From Pseudomonas yamanorum (lineage in GTDB: Bacteria > Pseudomonadota > Gammaproteobacteria > Pseudomonadales > Pseudomonadaceae), in the NCBI RefSeq assembly GCF_900105735.1, contig NZ_LT629793.1, positions 558,001-622,000 on the forward strand: a stretch of 64,000 bases of DNA. Direction: 5' to 3'. The notes under the pieces were generated by a model, which worked only from the letters and a program-made list of their open reading frames with translations, was not told the DNA's origin and did no database searches. Shown here in pieces: positions 50,055 to 58,906 of this stretch. The translations under genes and the position numbers were made by a program. The number at the start of each line of letters is the position of its first letter. Positions within the stretch are counted from its first letter, which is position 1.

Positions 50055-51245
50055 CTACAGTGAGCGTGCCTTCAACGACGCCCCGATAAAATAGAACACC
50101 CCGCCCCCGACGATAAACGCTGCCAACATGTAGAACATGTAGTGGGCCGGCAGGCTGGCCAGTACCAGCCCGCACAGCACCGGCCCCAGGGCAGCGCCGA
50201 GGTTGGAGAGGTTTTGCGCGCCGTAATACATGCCCCGCAGATGGTCCGGGGCGATGCGGTCGATAAACATGTACTCGGCCGGGAACACCACGATTTCACC
50301 CACGGTGAAAATCGCCATCGCGACTATCCACCACCACACGTTGCTCGCCAGGGCAAAACCGATCACTCCCAGCATGAACATGCCCAGGCCGAAGATCAGC
50401 CACTGGCTCAGGTAACGGTGGGAAATCCTCCGGCCAATCGCGTATTGCAGGGCAATCACCAACACGGCGTTGGTGGTGAGTACCGCGCTGATGATGGTGT
50501 AGGTGTATTCAGCGGTGGTGGTAGTCACCAGGTATTGCGAGAGGTACGCGGTGAACTGGCCGAACACCACGGCACTGAGCAGGCCGCCGATGGTAAAGCA
50601 CACCAGCCGATGATCCCGCAGCAGTACGCGGCCCACGGCGAGGAATGACACCGGCTTTTGCGTGGTGTCGACGGTGGCCAAGGTGCGGTCGCCCCAACGC
50701 CAATACAGCAGGAAAAATCCGAGGCCCAGAACGGCCGACAGGATAAACGGCAAGCTGATATCGAGCTTGGCTATCATCGCGCCAAAAAACGGCCCTACGG
50801 CGTAACCGATATTGGTCAGGGTGTACTTGATGGAAAACGCTTCGCTGCGCTCATCCTCCGGCAACAGGCTGGCAAACCCGGACTTGATCGCAATGTCGAT
50901 CACCGCGTACGCCAGGTTGATCAGGATCAGGCAGCTGTAGAACGACCAGATTTCCCGAGCCAGCACCGTGCCGATAAACCCCAGGGCAAACACCACGCTC
51001 AAGCTGAGCAACAGCCGGTAACTGCTGATGCGGTCTACCAGGAAACCGCCATACACACTCAGCAGCGAACCGACGATCAATGAGCTGCCGATGACCAGGC
51101 CGACCTGGCTGATGTCGAGGGCAAAGTGGTTGGTGAGGTAGATCACCAGGTACGGAAACGTGATGGCTTTGGCCAGCGTGAGGATCAGCGTGGCCGACAG
51201 CAGCAGGTTCACGGTACGTGGGTAGTTTCTTATTGTGGCAAGCAT
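50055..51245 (-). CDS. MFS transporter, multidrug type
   Basis: 396-aa, 12-helix MFS transporter resembling the MdtH/YfcJ-like exporters. Motif A region after helix 2 is VYGGFLVDRISSYRLLL, degenerate from G-x-L-a-D-r-x-G-r-k. Helix 1 LLLSATLILTLAKAITFPYLVIYL and ISQVGLVIGSSLIVGSLLSV are typical. ATG 51245. Monocistronic between a convergent DUF1652 gene and an RcnB-like gene. Substrate unknown. Confidence 0.88.
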   Translation of the reverse strand: MLATIRNYPRTVNLLLSATLILTLAKAITFPYLVIYLTNHFALDISQVGLVIGSSLIVGSLLSVYGGFLVDRISSYRLLLSLSVVFALGFIGTVLAREIWSFYSCLILINLAYAVIDIAIKSGFASLLPEDERSEAFSIKYTLTNIGYAVGPFFGAMIAKLDISLPFILSAVLGLGFFLLYWRWGDRTLATVDTTQKPVSFLAVGRVLLRDHRLVCFTIGGLLSAVVFGQFTAYLSQYLVTTTTAEYTYTIISAVLTTNAVLVIALQYAIGRRISHRYLSQWLIFGLGMFMLGVIGFALASNVWWWIVAMAIFTVGEIVVFPAEYMFIDRIAPDHLRGMYYGAQNLSNLGAALGPVLCGLVLASLPAHYMFYMLAAFIVGGGVFYFIGASLKARSL

Positions 51246-51360
51246 CCTGCTCTCATTCTGGTCAAGGTAACGAGGCCATTGCGACCCGCAAGCGGATGTA
51301 CCTTAACGCAAGATGAGACGAAATAAATGCTGATTTATGCATTTATGCAAAAATCAAATG

Positions 51361-51394
51361 CAGCGGGATGAGGACGCGGTCGCTCATCCCGCTG
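51361..51394 (-). terminator. Intrinsic terminator of the RcnB-like gene
   Basis: CAGCGGGATGAG (51361-51372) with CTCATCCCGCTG (51383-51394), a perfect 12-pair stem. On the minus strand it is followed by CATTTGATTTTTGC. It begins six bases after the RcnB-like stop. Confidence 0.8.
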
Positions 51395-51399
51395 ACGCC

Positions 51400-51708
51400 T
51401 TATTTTTTAACCGGCGTGATGTCGAGAATCGTGCCGTTGGTGGTTTTGAGCAACACGTACTTGTCGTTTACCCGGGCCCACTGGCTGTCTTCTTCCGGCT
51501 GCTTCAGGCCATGTTTCTTCCAGTCGGCAATGGCCGACTCCTTACGCATCAGAATGTCTGGCGCGCGGTCGCCGGTCTTGAGGTCACGGGTATTGATGTT
51601 TGAAGGCTGCACGGTTTTTTGCGGAGTATCAGCGGCCTGGACGGTAAGACTGGCGGCGGACAGGCTCGCGGCAACCAGCAGGCAGGCAACAAGGGATCTG
51701 GACTTCAT
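51400..51708 (-). CDS. RcnB family periplasmic protein
   Basis: 102-aa secreted protein: signal MKSRSLVACLLVAASLSAASLTVQA, then TGDRAPDILMRKESAIADWKKHGLKQPEEDSQWARVNDKYVLLKTTNGTILDI, the RcnB (PF11776) pattern of the Ni/Co homeostasis protein RcnB. In Pseudomonas such proteins occur alone; metal binding is not evident, since there is only one His. ATG 51708 has AAGGAAG eight bases upstream. Confidence 0.82.
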   Translation of the reverse strand: MKSRSLVACLLVAASLSAASLTVQAADTPQKTVQPSNINTRDLKTGDRAPDILMRKESAIADWKKHGLKQPEEDSQWARVNDKYVLLKTTNGTILDITPVKK

Positions 51709-51868
51709 GGGCACTTCCTTCAATGAATGACGCGTAAAGATTCCGACCGCAGCCGCGAAGAATCATTCAGCGCAGTGATTGAAGCGGCGGATGGATGGAT
51801 GGCCAACGACCGAGGCGACGATTAATCAGATAAGATTGGTTCTTTTTTCCAGCTGCCCAGGAAGTCCA

Positions 51869-52219
51869 ATGACTGGTACCCACGTCATCATCATTTTCGT
51901 GACTATTGTCACCTTGCTCGCGCTTTACGTGTTCGGCACCTACCGGGAACTGGTGGCGCTGCTCGATCGTTGCAAAAAAGCCTTCGGTCAATTCAAAGAG
52001 GCCGAGCAACAACTGGCGGCGGCGCAAAACGCCTCGTCACCCGCCGCGGACATTGCCAGCCTGGAAAGCCGCGTCGGGTTCACCCGTCAGCTGTTCCAGG
52101 ACTCGGTTAACAACTACAACACCTACAAGCACAAGTCGCCAACGTCGGTGGTGGCCGAGCTGCTGGGGCATCGTGATGATGTAAGCCTGTTGGGGTTTGA
52201 GGTCAAGCACACGGCCTGA
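51869..52219 (+). CDS. LemA-like membrane-anchored helical protein
   Basis: 116-aa protein with an N-terminal membrane segment (VIIIFVTIVTLLALYVF) followed by helices LVALLDRCKKAFGQFKEAEQQLAAAQ and LESRVGFTRQLFQDSVNNYNTYKHKSP, the pattern of the LemA family (N-anchored coiled helices with Y-N-x-x), but shorter than the usual ~190 aa. ATG 51869 follows AGGAAG. No partner gene nearby. Function of LemA proteins is not established. Confidence 0.68.
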   Translation: MTGTHVIIIFVTIVTLLALYVFGTYRELVALLDRCKKAFGQFKEAEQQLAAAQNASSPAADIASLESRVGFTRQLFQDSVNNYNTYKHKSPTSVVAELLGHRDDVSLLGFEVKHTA

Positions 52220-52231
52220 ACCTGCCGACAC

Positions 52232-52624
52232 TTACACAGGTGCACGCTGACGCGTCGGCGTGCCCTGATGAAACACCATCTGCCACCGCCCGCCGGTCTC
52301 GCGCCACACCGAACTGCGCAACGACTCCCCCGCCGCATTGGCCTCAGTCGCCGCCCGTTGGCAGCGATACGTCACCAACGCCACGCCCTCGGCCAGCAGC
52401 TTCAATGCAAAGTCACTGATGCTTCGGGCAGAGAACACCTCGTCCTGCAAACCGTCGATCACCTCGTCCTTACTGCCCCACACGTTGCCACTGGCACCAA
52501 ACTCGACGAAATCATCCGCCAGCAGCACCGACAACCGCGTCGCATCTGCACGGGTGGTGCATTGGTGCAGCTCCTGTTCCAGGCTGCGTAAATGCTCCGC
52601 CAACTCCATACCCATTGCCTCCAT
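52232..52624 (-). CDS. DUF4440 / SnoaL-like (NTF2 fold) protein
   Basis: 130-aa protein with the cone-shaped NTF2-like pattern: SLEQELHQCTTRADATRLSVLLADDFVEFGASGNVWGSKDEVIDGLQDE, then VALVTYRCQRAATEANAAGESLRSSVWRETGGRWQMVFHQGTPT. This is the DUF4440 pattern of small ketosteroid-isomerase-like proteins; ligand unknown. ATG 52624, AGGA ten bases ahead. Divergent from the XRE-cupin regulator across a short region with an inverted repeat, so possibly under that regulator's control. Confidence 0.75.
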   Translation of the reverse strand: MEAMGMELAEHLRSLEQELHQCTTRADATRLSVLLADDFVEFGASGNVWGSKDEVIDGLQDEVFSARSISDFALKLLAEGVALVTYRCQRAATEANAAGESLRSSVWRETGGRWQMVFHQGTPTRQRAPV

Positions 52625-52647
52625 GAAATTAATCCTGTAATTTTTCA

Positions 52648-52671
52648 TGAAATTTCTTGATAAGAATTTCA
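52648..52671. promoter_or_regulatory. Inverted repeat between DUF4440 and XRE-cupin genes
   Basis: TGAAATTTC (52648-52656) and GAATTTCA (52664-52671) separated by seven bases, centred in the 57-base divergent region. Candidate operator of the XRE-cupin regulator for itself, the ligase gene and the DUF4440 gene. Confidence 0.5.
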
Positions 52672-52681
52672 CGAAGCGCCC

Positions 52682-53239
52682 ATGGACAAGCAAGAAGAAC
52701 TCGACGCCCTGGCGATCCTGATTCACGACCTGCGCAAGCACAAGAAGCTCACCCTGGCGCAACTCGCGCAAAAGATCGAGCGTTCCGTAGGTTTCCTGTC
52801 CCAGGTTGAACGCGGCCTGTCGCGCCCTACCGTCGCCGACCTCACGGCCATCAGCCACGCCCTCGGGGTGCCCACCACCTATTTCTACAGCCTGTCCAAA
52901 CCCAAGGCGGTGGACTGGGTGACCCGCCCCAACGAACGGCGCACGGTGTATTACGCCAATGGCATCACCGACATCCTGGTGTCGCCGAGCATGCACGGCG
53001 CGTTCTCGATGCTCGACAGCCTATTGGCCCCCGGCGCCAACAGTGGCGAACAGACCATGAGCGACCGTGCCGAACAGGCCGGTTATGTACTGGAAGGCGA
53101 GTTGACACTGTGGGTTGAGGGCGAGGCCGACTCGGTCACCTTGCGCCCGGGTGACAGCTTCCACCTGGCCAGTTTCGCCCACTGCCGCTACGGCAACCTG
53201 ACTGACCTGCCAGCCCGTGTGCTGTGGGTCTACAACTGA
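52682..53239 (+). CDS. XRE family regulator with cupin sensor domain (PuuR-like)
   Basis: 185-aa regulator: HTH_3 at 10-65 (IHDLRKHKKLTLAQLAQKIERSVGFLSQVERGLSRPTVADLTAISHALGV) and a C-terminal cupin (residues 105-180: EQAGYVLEGELTLWVEGEADSVTLRPGDSFHLASFAHCRYGN). This is the architecture of PuuR, repressor of putrescine catabolism. ATG 52682. The ligase gene starts 23 bases after its stop, so they form an operon; an inverted repeat lies in its promoter. The inducer is likely the ligase substrate. Confidence 0.88.
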   Translation: MDKQEELDALAILIHDLRKHKKLTLAQLAQKIERSVGFLSQVERGLSRPTVADLTAISHALGVPTTYFYSLSKPKAVDWVTRPNERRTVYYANGITDILVSPSMHGAFSMLDSLLAPGANSGEQTMSDRAEQAGYVLEGELTLWVEGEADSVTLRPGDSFHLASFAHCRYGNLTDLPARVLWVYN

Positions 53240-53262
53240 AGGCACACCAAGGAGCGTCACCC

Positions 53263-54609
53263 GTGAAAAGCCATTCCTCCACGCTGCTGGCCGAAGTCCG
53301 GACCTTTCGCCAGAACCATCCCGATGTGCGTTATGTCGACCTGATTGCCCTGGACATTCCCGGGCATTTCTACGGCAAGCGCTACCCGGTGGACATGCTG
53401 GAAAAGGTCGCCGCCGGCAGCCCTTTGAAGCTGCCGCAGAACGCGGTACTGCTGGGTGCCCAGGGCGGCCTGTTCAAGATTGGCGACTATTGCTTTCACG
53501 ACGGTGACCCGGACGCCAATCGCCGCCTGGTGCCCGGTACCCTAAAGCCGGTGAGCTGGGAAGCGCAGCCCCTGGGGCAGATGCTGATCACCTCCGATGG
53601 CACCGAAGCGCCCATCGAATTCGAACCCCGGGAAGTGCTGGCCAAAGTGCTGGAGCGCCTGCACCGCAAGGGCATTCACCCGGTAGTCGCGTTTGAGCTG
53701 GAGTTCTACCTGTTCGATAAAAAGCTCAGCGATGGCCTGCCGCAATTCGCCCGCGACCCGTTGAGTGATGACGCCGACGACCAGCCCAATCTACACATCG
53801 AGCGCCTGTCGCGTTTCGCCCCGGTACTGGACGACATGGTCGAGACCGCCAAGGCCCAGGGCATCGACATCACGGTGATCACCGCCGAACTTGGCCCCGG
53901 CCAGTTCGAGATCAATTTCGGCCACCTGGAAGACGGCCTGCGCGCCGCCGACTGGGCCGCCCTGTTCTGCCGCAGCACCCGTGGCGTGGCCCTCAAGCAT
54001 GGCTATCGCGCCAGCTTCATGGCCAAGCCCTACCTGCAACATCCTGGCAGTGGCATGCACGTACACGTCAGCCTGTACGATGCTGCGGGCAATAACCTGC
54101 TGGCGGCCCATCAACAGCAACCGTTGCGCCACGCGGTGGCCGGCTGTCTGCAACTGCTGCCCCATTGCATGCCAATCTTTTCGCCCAACCACAACGCCTT
54201 CCGCCGGCTCGGCGGCACGGTCAACGCGGCCACCCGCGCGTGCTGGGGTTATGAAGACCGCGACGCGTGTGTGCGAATCCCTGAATCCGACCCGCGCAAC
54301 TTGCGCATCGAACATCGCCTGGCGAGTGCCGATGCCAATCCGTACCTGGTGCTGGCGGCGATTCTGGTAGGGCTTGAACACGGTCTTGAGGCGGCCAAAG
54401 AACCCATCGCCCCGCTGAACGAAGACCGCAACAGCGGCACGGATTTCCCCCTGGAGATGCTCGAAGCAGTGCGCGCCATGCAACATCAGCCGGCATTGCG
54501 CGAAGGCCTGGGCGCCGAGTTTGTCGACGTGTATTGCGAAAACAAACGCCAGGACCACCTGGCATTCCAGCAGGAAATTCATGCGCGGGAATATCGCTGG
54601 TACCTCTAA
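53263..54609 (+). CDS. Glutamine synthetase family gamma-glutamyl ligase (PuuA-like)
   Basis: 448-aa glutamine-synthetase-fold ligase. N-terminal beta-grasp (VRYVDLIALDIPGHFYGKRYPVDML), then catalytic Glu motif VVAFELEFYLFDKK, ELGPGQFEINF, KHGYRASFMAKPYLQHPGSGMHVHVSLYD (ATP/Glu site), FSPNHNAFRRL, and RIPESDPRNLRIEHRLASADANPYLVLAAIL. The long C-terminal adenylylation loop of GlnA is absent, as in PuuA and other catabolic ligases that join glutamate to amines. GTG 53263, with AAGGAG nine bases ahead, is the likely start. Upstream XRE-cupin gene supports a PuuA-type role; the amine is not defined. Confidence 0.88.
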   Translation: MKSHSSTLLAEVRTFRQNHPDVRYVDLIALDIPGHFYGKRYPVDMLEKVAAGSPLKLPQNAVLLGAQGGLFKIGDYCFHDGDPDANRRLVPGTLKPVSWEAQPLGQMLITSDGTEAPIEFEPREVLAKVLERLHRKGIHPVVAFELEFYLFDKKLSDGLPQFARDPLSDDADDQPNLHIERLSRFAPVLDDMVETAKAQGIDITVITAELGPGQFEINFGHLEDGLRAADWAALFCRSTRGVALKHGYRASFMAKPYLQHPGSGMHVHVSLYDAAGNNLLAAHQQQPLRHAVAGCLQLLPHCMPIFSPNHNAFRRLGGTVNAATRACWGYEDRDACVRIPESDPRNLRIEHRLASADANPYLVLAAILVGLEHGLEAAKEPIAPLNEDRNSGTDFPLEMLEAVRAMQHQPALREGLGAEFVDVYCENKRQDHLAFQQEIHAREYRWYL

Positions 54610-54625
54610 CCCTCAACCTCTCCCC

Positions 54626-54714
54626 GTAGCAGCTGTCGAGCCTTGGCGAGGCTGCGTCAGCGGTGTATCAGACACACCGCCAACGCAGCCTCGCCCAGGC
54701 TCGACAGCTGCTAC
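54626..54714. repeat. Long inverted repeat, GTAGCAGCTGTCGA family, copy 2
   Basis: GTAGCAGCTGTCGAGCCTTGG and on to CTGCG (54626-54656), mirrored by CGCAGCCTCGCCCAGG...CAGCTGCTAC (54684-54714). The arms are nearly identical to those of the copy at 39805-39916; the centre is shorter and unrelated. Confidence 0.85.
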
Positions 54715-54781
54715 GACGTGGGGCGTGCGCTATCGGGTATTGCATGTAATCTGATGGCCAACTTCATCTGCGGACTTGCCC

Positions 54782-55879
54782 ATGACCGACCAAAGCGCCC
54801 CGGCCCTGAAGGAAATCTTCAACGCCGAACGCCTGCAACACATCGCCACCGAAATGACTGCGGTGTACCCGGCGTTCGACGCCAAGGGTTTTCTCAAACA
54901 CGCCAAGGCCGGGCTCGCGGACCTGTCGGTGATGCAGCGCATGGCGCGGGTCAGCGAAAGCCTGCACGCCGTGATCCCGCTGGATTACCCCCAAACGCTG
55001 AAGTTGCTGTATGCCCTGGCGCCCCGGCTGAACAGTGCCTTTGTCAGCCTGTTCCTGCCCCACTACGTCGCGAGCTACGGCGGCGAAGACTTCAAGCGTT
55101 CCATGGCCGCCCTCAAGTACTTCACCACCTTCGGCTCCGCCGAGTTTGCCGTGCGGTATTTTCTGCTGAAGGATTTCAAGCGCACCCTGGCGGTGATGCA
55201 GCAATGGTCGCTGGATGACAACGAACACGTACGACGCCTCGCCAGCGAAGGTTCACGGCCACGCCTGCCGTGGTCGTTTCGCCTGGCCGAGGTGCAAGCC
55301 GACCCTAACCTGTGTGCCTCGATCCTCGATAACCTCAAGGCCGACAGCAGCCTCTACGTGCGCAAGTCAGTGGCCAACCACCTCAACGACATCACCAAGG
55401 ACCATCCCGACTGGGTGCTGACCTTGATCGAAGGCTGGTCCCTGGCCAACCCCCACACCGCCTGGATCGCCCGCCACGCCTTGCGCAGCCTCATCAAGCA
55501 AGGCAACACCCGGGCGCTGACGATCATGGGTGCGGGGGCCAAGGCCGAGGTGAAGCTCCATCAGCTCAAGGTTGAGCCGGCGGTGATTAACCTGGGCGAC
55601 CGGATCAACCTCTCTTTCAGCCTGGAATCCATCGCCGACACCCCACAAAAGCTGGTGGTCGACTACGCCATCGACTATGTGAAAAGCGCCGGTCACAGCG
55701 CGTCCAAGGTGTTCAAGCTCAAGGCATTTACCCTGGGTGCCGGGGAGCATCACGCCATCAGCCGCGGCCAACACATTCGTGAATTGACCACGCGCAAACA
55801 CTATCCAGGCAAGCACGCAGTGCACGTGTTGGTGAACGGCGAACGACTGGGAAGTGTCGAGTTTGAGCTCGCAAAATAA
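54782..55879 (+). CDS. DNA alkylation repair protein, AlkD/HEAT-like type
   Basis: 365-aa cytosolic protein made of HEAT-like helical pairs, matching the AlkD superfamily: FKRSMAALKYFTTFGSAEFAVRYFLLKDFKRTLAVMQQWSLDDNEHVRRLASEGSRPRLPWSFRL (75-140 and on), ILDNLKADSSLYVRKSVANHLNDITKDHPD and NPHTAWIARHALRSLIKQGN. The C-terminal ~110 residues add a beta-rich Ig-like domain (VIDLGDRINL-type strand pattern), seen in some Pseudomonas members. Expected to bind alkylated DNA; glycosylase activity depends on Asp/Trp residues that I could not place with certainty. ATG 54782. Monocistronic. Confidence 0.85.
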   Translation: MTDQSAPALKEIFNAERLQHIATEMTAVYPAFDAKGFLKHAKAGLADLSVMQRMARVSESLHAVIPLDYPQTLKLLYALAPRLNSAFVSLFLPHYVASYGGEDFKRSMAALKYFTTFGSAEFAVRYFLLKDFKRTLAVMQQWSLDDNEHVRRLASEGSRPRLPWSFRLAEVQADPNLCASILDNLKADSSLYVRKSVANHLNDITKDHPDWVLTLIEGWSLANPHTAWIARHALRSLIKQGNTRALTIMGAGAKAEVKLHQLKVEPAVINLGDRINLSFSLESIADTPQKLVVDYAIDYVKSAGHSASKVFKLKAFTLGAGEHHAISRGQHIRELTTRKHYPGKHAVHVLVNGERLGSVEFELAK

Positions 55880-56029
55880 TCCTTAAAACATTAACGAAGG
55901 CTCTATCTCGGGCCTTTCAGCGAAATTAATTGTCCGACAATGCTAGGCATTCGTGTTGCGATCCATTATCATCCGGCGCCTTCTCGGTACCCGTAGGGTA
56001 CTTGTGTCAATGTTCCACCTGAGGCGCCC

Positions 56030-57889
56030 ATGCACCGTTTTTCGTTTTACCGTCCCCTGATCTGCATCAGCTGGGGGCTTGCCAGCCACAGCGCGTTTGC
56101 CGCCCTGCAACCAATGGCCGAAGCCCCGCTGGCCAGTGACACCGAGCTGCATTGCCACTTCAACCGCGACGCCAGCGTCGACTGCACCACGCGCTACCAC
56201 TACACCATCCTCAAGCCAAGCGGCCGGGAAATGCTCTCGCGGATCGACTTCAGCTATCAGGAAGAGGACGGCTTTGAACTGCTCAAGGCAGAGTCCACCC
56301 AGCCCGGCGGCAAACCGGTGCCCCTGGACCAGGCACAAATCGACACCCGCACCGCCCCCAATCCTGACCAGGGATTCTCCCGGGAAAAACAGACCTCGCT
56401 GGCATTCCCCAACCTGCGGGTCGGCACGCAAATCCGCTACACGGTGCGCGAACACTATCCCGCCAAACCGCTGATGACCGAGTTCTACTACGCCTTGCAG
56501 TTCGGCCCCAGCGCCGCACGGCGCGACCACTTCAAGGCACGCTTCACCGCCGAGCGGCCCATCGAGTGGCGCAGCGAACTGATGGAGGGTTTCAGCATTA
56601 CCCCATCGGCCAATCGCAAGACCCTGGACGTGGTGCAAAAGGCTCCGACGTACCTCAGCTACATCAACGAATCCGCCAACGCCTACATTCGCCACACCCC
56701 GCGCATCGAAGTCGGCAGCTCCCTGGATCGCCAGCAGTACTTCGGCAATTTTGCCGAACGCTACAACCAGATCCTCAGCGCCAAGCTGCCGCCCCAGGGT
56801 GCCGCCGCCGTGGCCTCCGTTCGCGGCCTGCCGCCGGCGCAGCAAGTGGCCGGCCTGATGCAGCACATCAACGACCACTATCGTTACCTGGGCGATTGGC
56901 GCGCCTCGGATCGCGGCTACGTGCCCTTCAGCCTGGCCGAGATCGAACAGCACGGCTACGGCGACTGCAAAGACCTTTCGACATTGCTGGCGGCCATGCT
57001 CAAGGCCAGCGGAATCAAGGCCGAACCCGCCTGGGTCAGCCGAGGTGATGTGGTCAACCCGCTGCTGATTCCCGGCACCGGCGCACCGAACCACGCCATT
57101 GTCCGCGCCGAAGTCGATGGCCAAGTGTGGTGGCTGGACCCGACCAACCCGGTCTTCGCCCCAGGCCAGACCCTGCCCGACATCCAGGACCGCTGGGTGC
57201 TGGTGACCAACGCCGAGGGCCAGGTACGTGAAGAACACATTCCGCTGCAACCTGCCGCCATCACGTTGATCCTCGACAAGCAAGAACGCTTCGACGCCCA
57301 GGGCACCGCCCGCGTCTCGGCCACCGTTGATTTTCGCGGTATGCCGCTGATGCAACTGAGCCTCGCCGACCGCCAGCAAGGCGCTACCGCCAGCGACCAG
57401 AACATCTGCGACAACTTCGGCAAACAGATCACCGACTGCCAGGTCGAGCGCCCCGCCACGGCCTTCTTGATCCCGGCCAGCTACAAGGTCAGCGCCAACC
57501 TGACGGACATGCGGCCCCTGGAGCCCTTAGGCAATGACCACGTCTACAACGATGCCTTGCTGCAGGAGAAATGGGACGGGTTGCTCAACTATCGCCGCAA
57601 CGGGCAACTGGCGGACTTGTATGTAGGCAACCCCGAGACGCTGGATTACACCATCGCACTGTCGGGTGGGCAGATCGACAAGGACATCAAGGCCTGCCAG
57701 GTGCACTCGCCGTGGTACGACCTGGACTTGACGGGTGAACGCGTCAAGGGCGAATGGCGTTATCACTACCTTCTGGTGCAGAAGATACGCTGGCTGACCC
57801 ACGATGAAATTGTCAGCGCGCCGTTTGAAAAGATGATCAATGAGATCCGTGCCTGTGGGGAGCAGGTGCATCAGGTGGTGAAGCTCTAA
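56030..57889 (+). CDS. Secreted DUF3857 / transglutaminase-like protein
   Basis: 619-aa protein with a signal peptide (ICISWGLASHSAFAA). The N-terminal DUF3857-type beta domain (~45-220) is followed by a transglutaminase-like core: YGDCKDLSTLLAAMLKASGIKAEPAWVS with catalytic Cys (~315), GAPNHAIVRAEVDGQVWWLDPT with catalytic His (~352) and Asp (~367). So the triad is complete. The C-terminal ~250 residues are beta-rich. Such periplasmic proteins are widespread in Pseudomonas; substrate unknown. ATG 56030. Its stop overlaps the convergent LysR gene by four bases. Confidence 0.82.
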   Translation: MHRFSFYRPLICISWGLASHSAFAALQPMAEAPLASDTELHCHFNRDASVDCTTRYHYTILKPSGREMLSRIDFSYQEEDGFELLKAESTQPGGKPVPLDQAQIDTRTAPNPDQGFSREKQTSLAFPNLRVGTQIRYTVREHYPAKPLMTEFYYALQFGPSAARRDHFKARFTAERPIEWRSELMEGFSITPSANRKTLDVVQKAPTYLSYINESANAYIRHTPRIEVGSSLDRQQYFGNFAERYNQILSAKLPPQGAAAVASVRGLPPAQQVAGLMQHINDHYRYLGDWRASDRGYVPFSLAEIEQHGYGDCKDLSTLLAAMLKASGIKAEPAWVSRGDVVNPLLIPGTGAPNHAIVRAEVDGQVWWLDPTNPVFAPGQTLPDIQDRWVLVTNAEGQVREEHIPLQPAAITLILDKQERFDAQGTARVSATVDFRGMPLMQLSLADRQQGATASDQNICDNFGKQITDCQVERPATAFLIPASYKVSANLTDMRPLEPLGNDHVYNDALLQEKWDGLLNYRRNGQLADLYVGNPETLDYTIALSGGQIDKDIKACQVHSPWYDLDLTGERVKGEWRYHYLLVQKIRWLTHDEIVSAPFEKMINEIRACGEQVHQVVKL

Positions 57890-58776
57890 CCCTCCCCCAA
57901 CAAAACCCCTTGCTCCCGCGCGCACAGTTCCACCAGGTAATCCCACAACACCCGCAACCTTACCGACTTGTGCAACTCGCGCCGGGAGCTGATCCAGTAG
58001 CTGCGCTGGATACTCTCCCCCGGCAACAGCGGCACCAGTTCCGGGTCGCTCGCGGCCATGAAGCATGGCAACACGGCAATCCCCAACCCCGAACGCGCGG
58101 CCTGGTGCTGGGCGATCACGCTGGTGCTGTGGAACACCACTTTGGGGTTGCGGCAGAAGCTGCTGAGGAATTTCAGTTCCTGGCTGAACAGCAAATCGTC
58201 GACGTAATCGATCCAGGCATGCACCGCCAAATCCTCGCGCTTTTCAATCGGTGCCGTGCGGTCCAGATAGCTGCGGCTGGCGTAGAGGGCCAGGCGGTAG
58301 TCGGTGAGTTTGCGGGTTACCAATTGGTCGACGCTGGGGCGTTCCAGGTGGATGCTGATTTCCGCTTCGCGGTTGAGGATGCTGACGAAGCGCGGCACCG
58401 CCAGCAGTTCCACTTCCAGGCCGGGGTAGCGTTCGAACAGGCCGCCCATGCGACTGGCGAGAAACATCACCCCCAGACCTTCAGCCACGCCCAGGCGAAT
58501 CTTGCCCAGGGGCGCGGCGGAATGGGTCAGTTCTTCTTCGGCCAGCAGTGCCACGTTTTCCATGGCTTCGGCGTGTTTGAGCAGGGCTTCGCCGGAAGGC
58601 GTGAGTTCGTAGCCCTGTGCGTGCTGCACGAACAGTGCGGTGCCCAGGCTCTTCTCGATGGCCTCGATGTGCCGGGCCACGGTGGCGTGGGTGGTTTTCA
58701 AACGCTGCGCCGCGGTGAGCAGGCGTCCGCTACGCTGTAACTCAAGAAAGAACCGCAGATCATTCCAGTCGAACAT
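57886..58776 (-). CDS. LysR family transcriptional regulator
   Basis: 296-aa LysR regulator: N-terminal winged HTH FDWNDLRFFLELQRSGRLLTAAQRLKTTHATVARHIEAIEKSLGTALFVQHAQGYELTPSGEALL, then a periplasmic-binding-protein-like effector domain (GKIRLGVAEGLGVMFLASRM...). ATG 58776 follows GGAGGCGAT; an in-frame start at 58794 is less likely. Divergent from the GMC oxidoreductase gene, separated by 130 bases, so it is the probable regulator of the oxidoreductase/transporter pair. Confidence 0.92.
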   Translation of the reverse strand: MFDWNDLRFFLELQRSGRLLTAAQRLKTTHATVARHIEAIEKSLGTALFVQHAQGYELTPSGEALLKHAEAMENVALLAEEELTHSAAPLGKIRLGVAEGLGVMFLASRMGGLFERYPGLEVELLAVPRFVSILNREAEISIHLERPSVDQLVTRKLTDYRLALYASRSYLDRTAPIEKREDLAVHAWIDYVDDLLFSQELKFLSSFCRNPKVVFHSTSVIAQHQAARSGLGIAVLPCFMAASDPELVPLLPGESIQRSYWISSRRELHKSVRLRVLWDYLVELCAREQGVLLGEG

Positions 58777-58906
58777 ATCGCCTCCGCTCTCCACCTTGAA
58801 AGCATCGCTGTCTAAAAACGCACAGCAGCTGGGTAAAAACTAACATTTTTAAGACGAAAACTAACAACTAGGATGGAGCCAATAAGAAAAACAAGCGAGG
58901 TCACAG

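Noticed and set aside
55943..57379. Minus-strand open frame (478 codons) opposite the transglutaminase-like gene
   Set aside because: Shadow frame of high-GC coding DNA, no recognisable domain.
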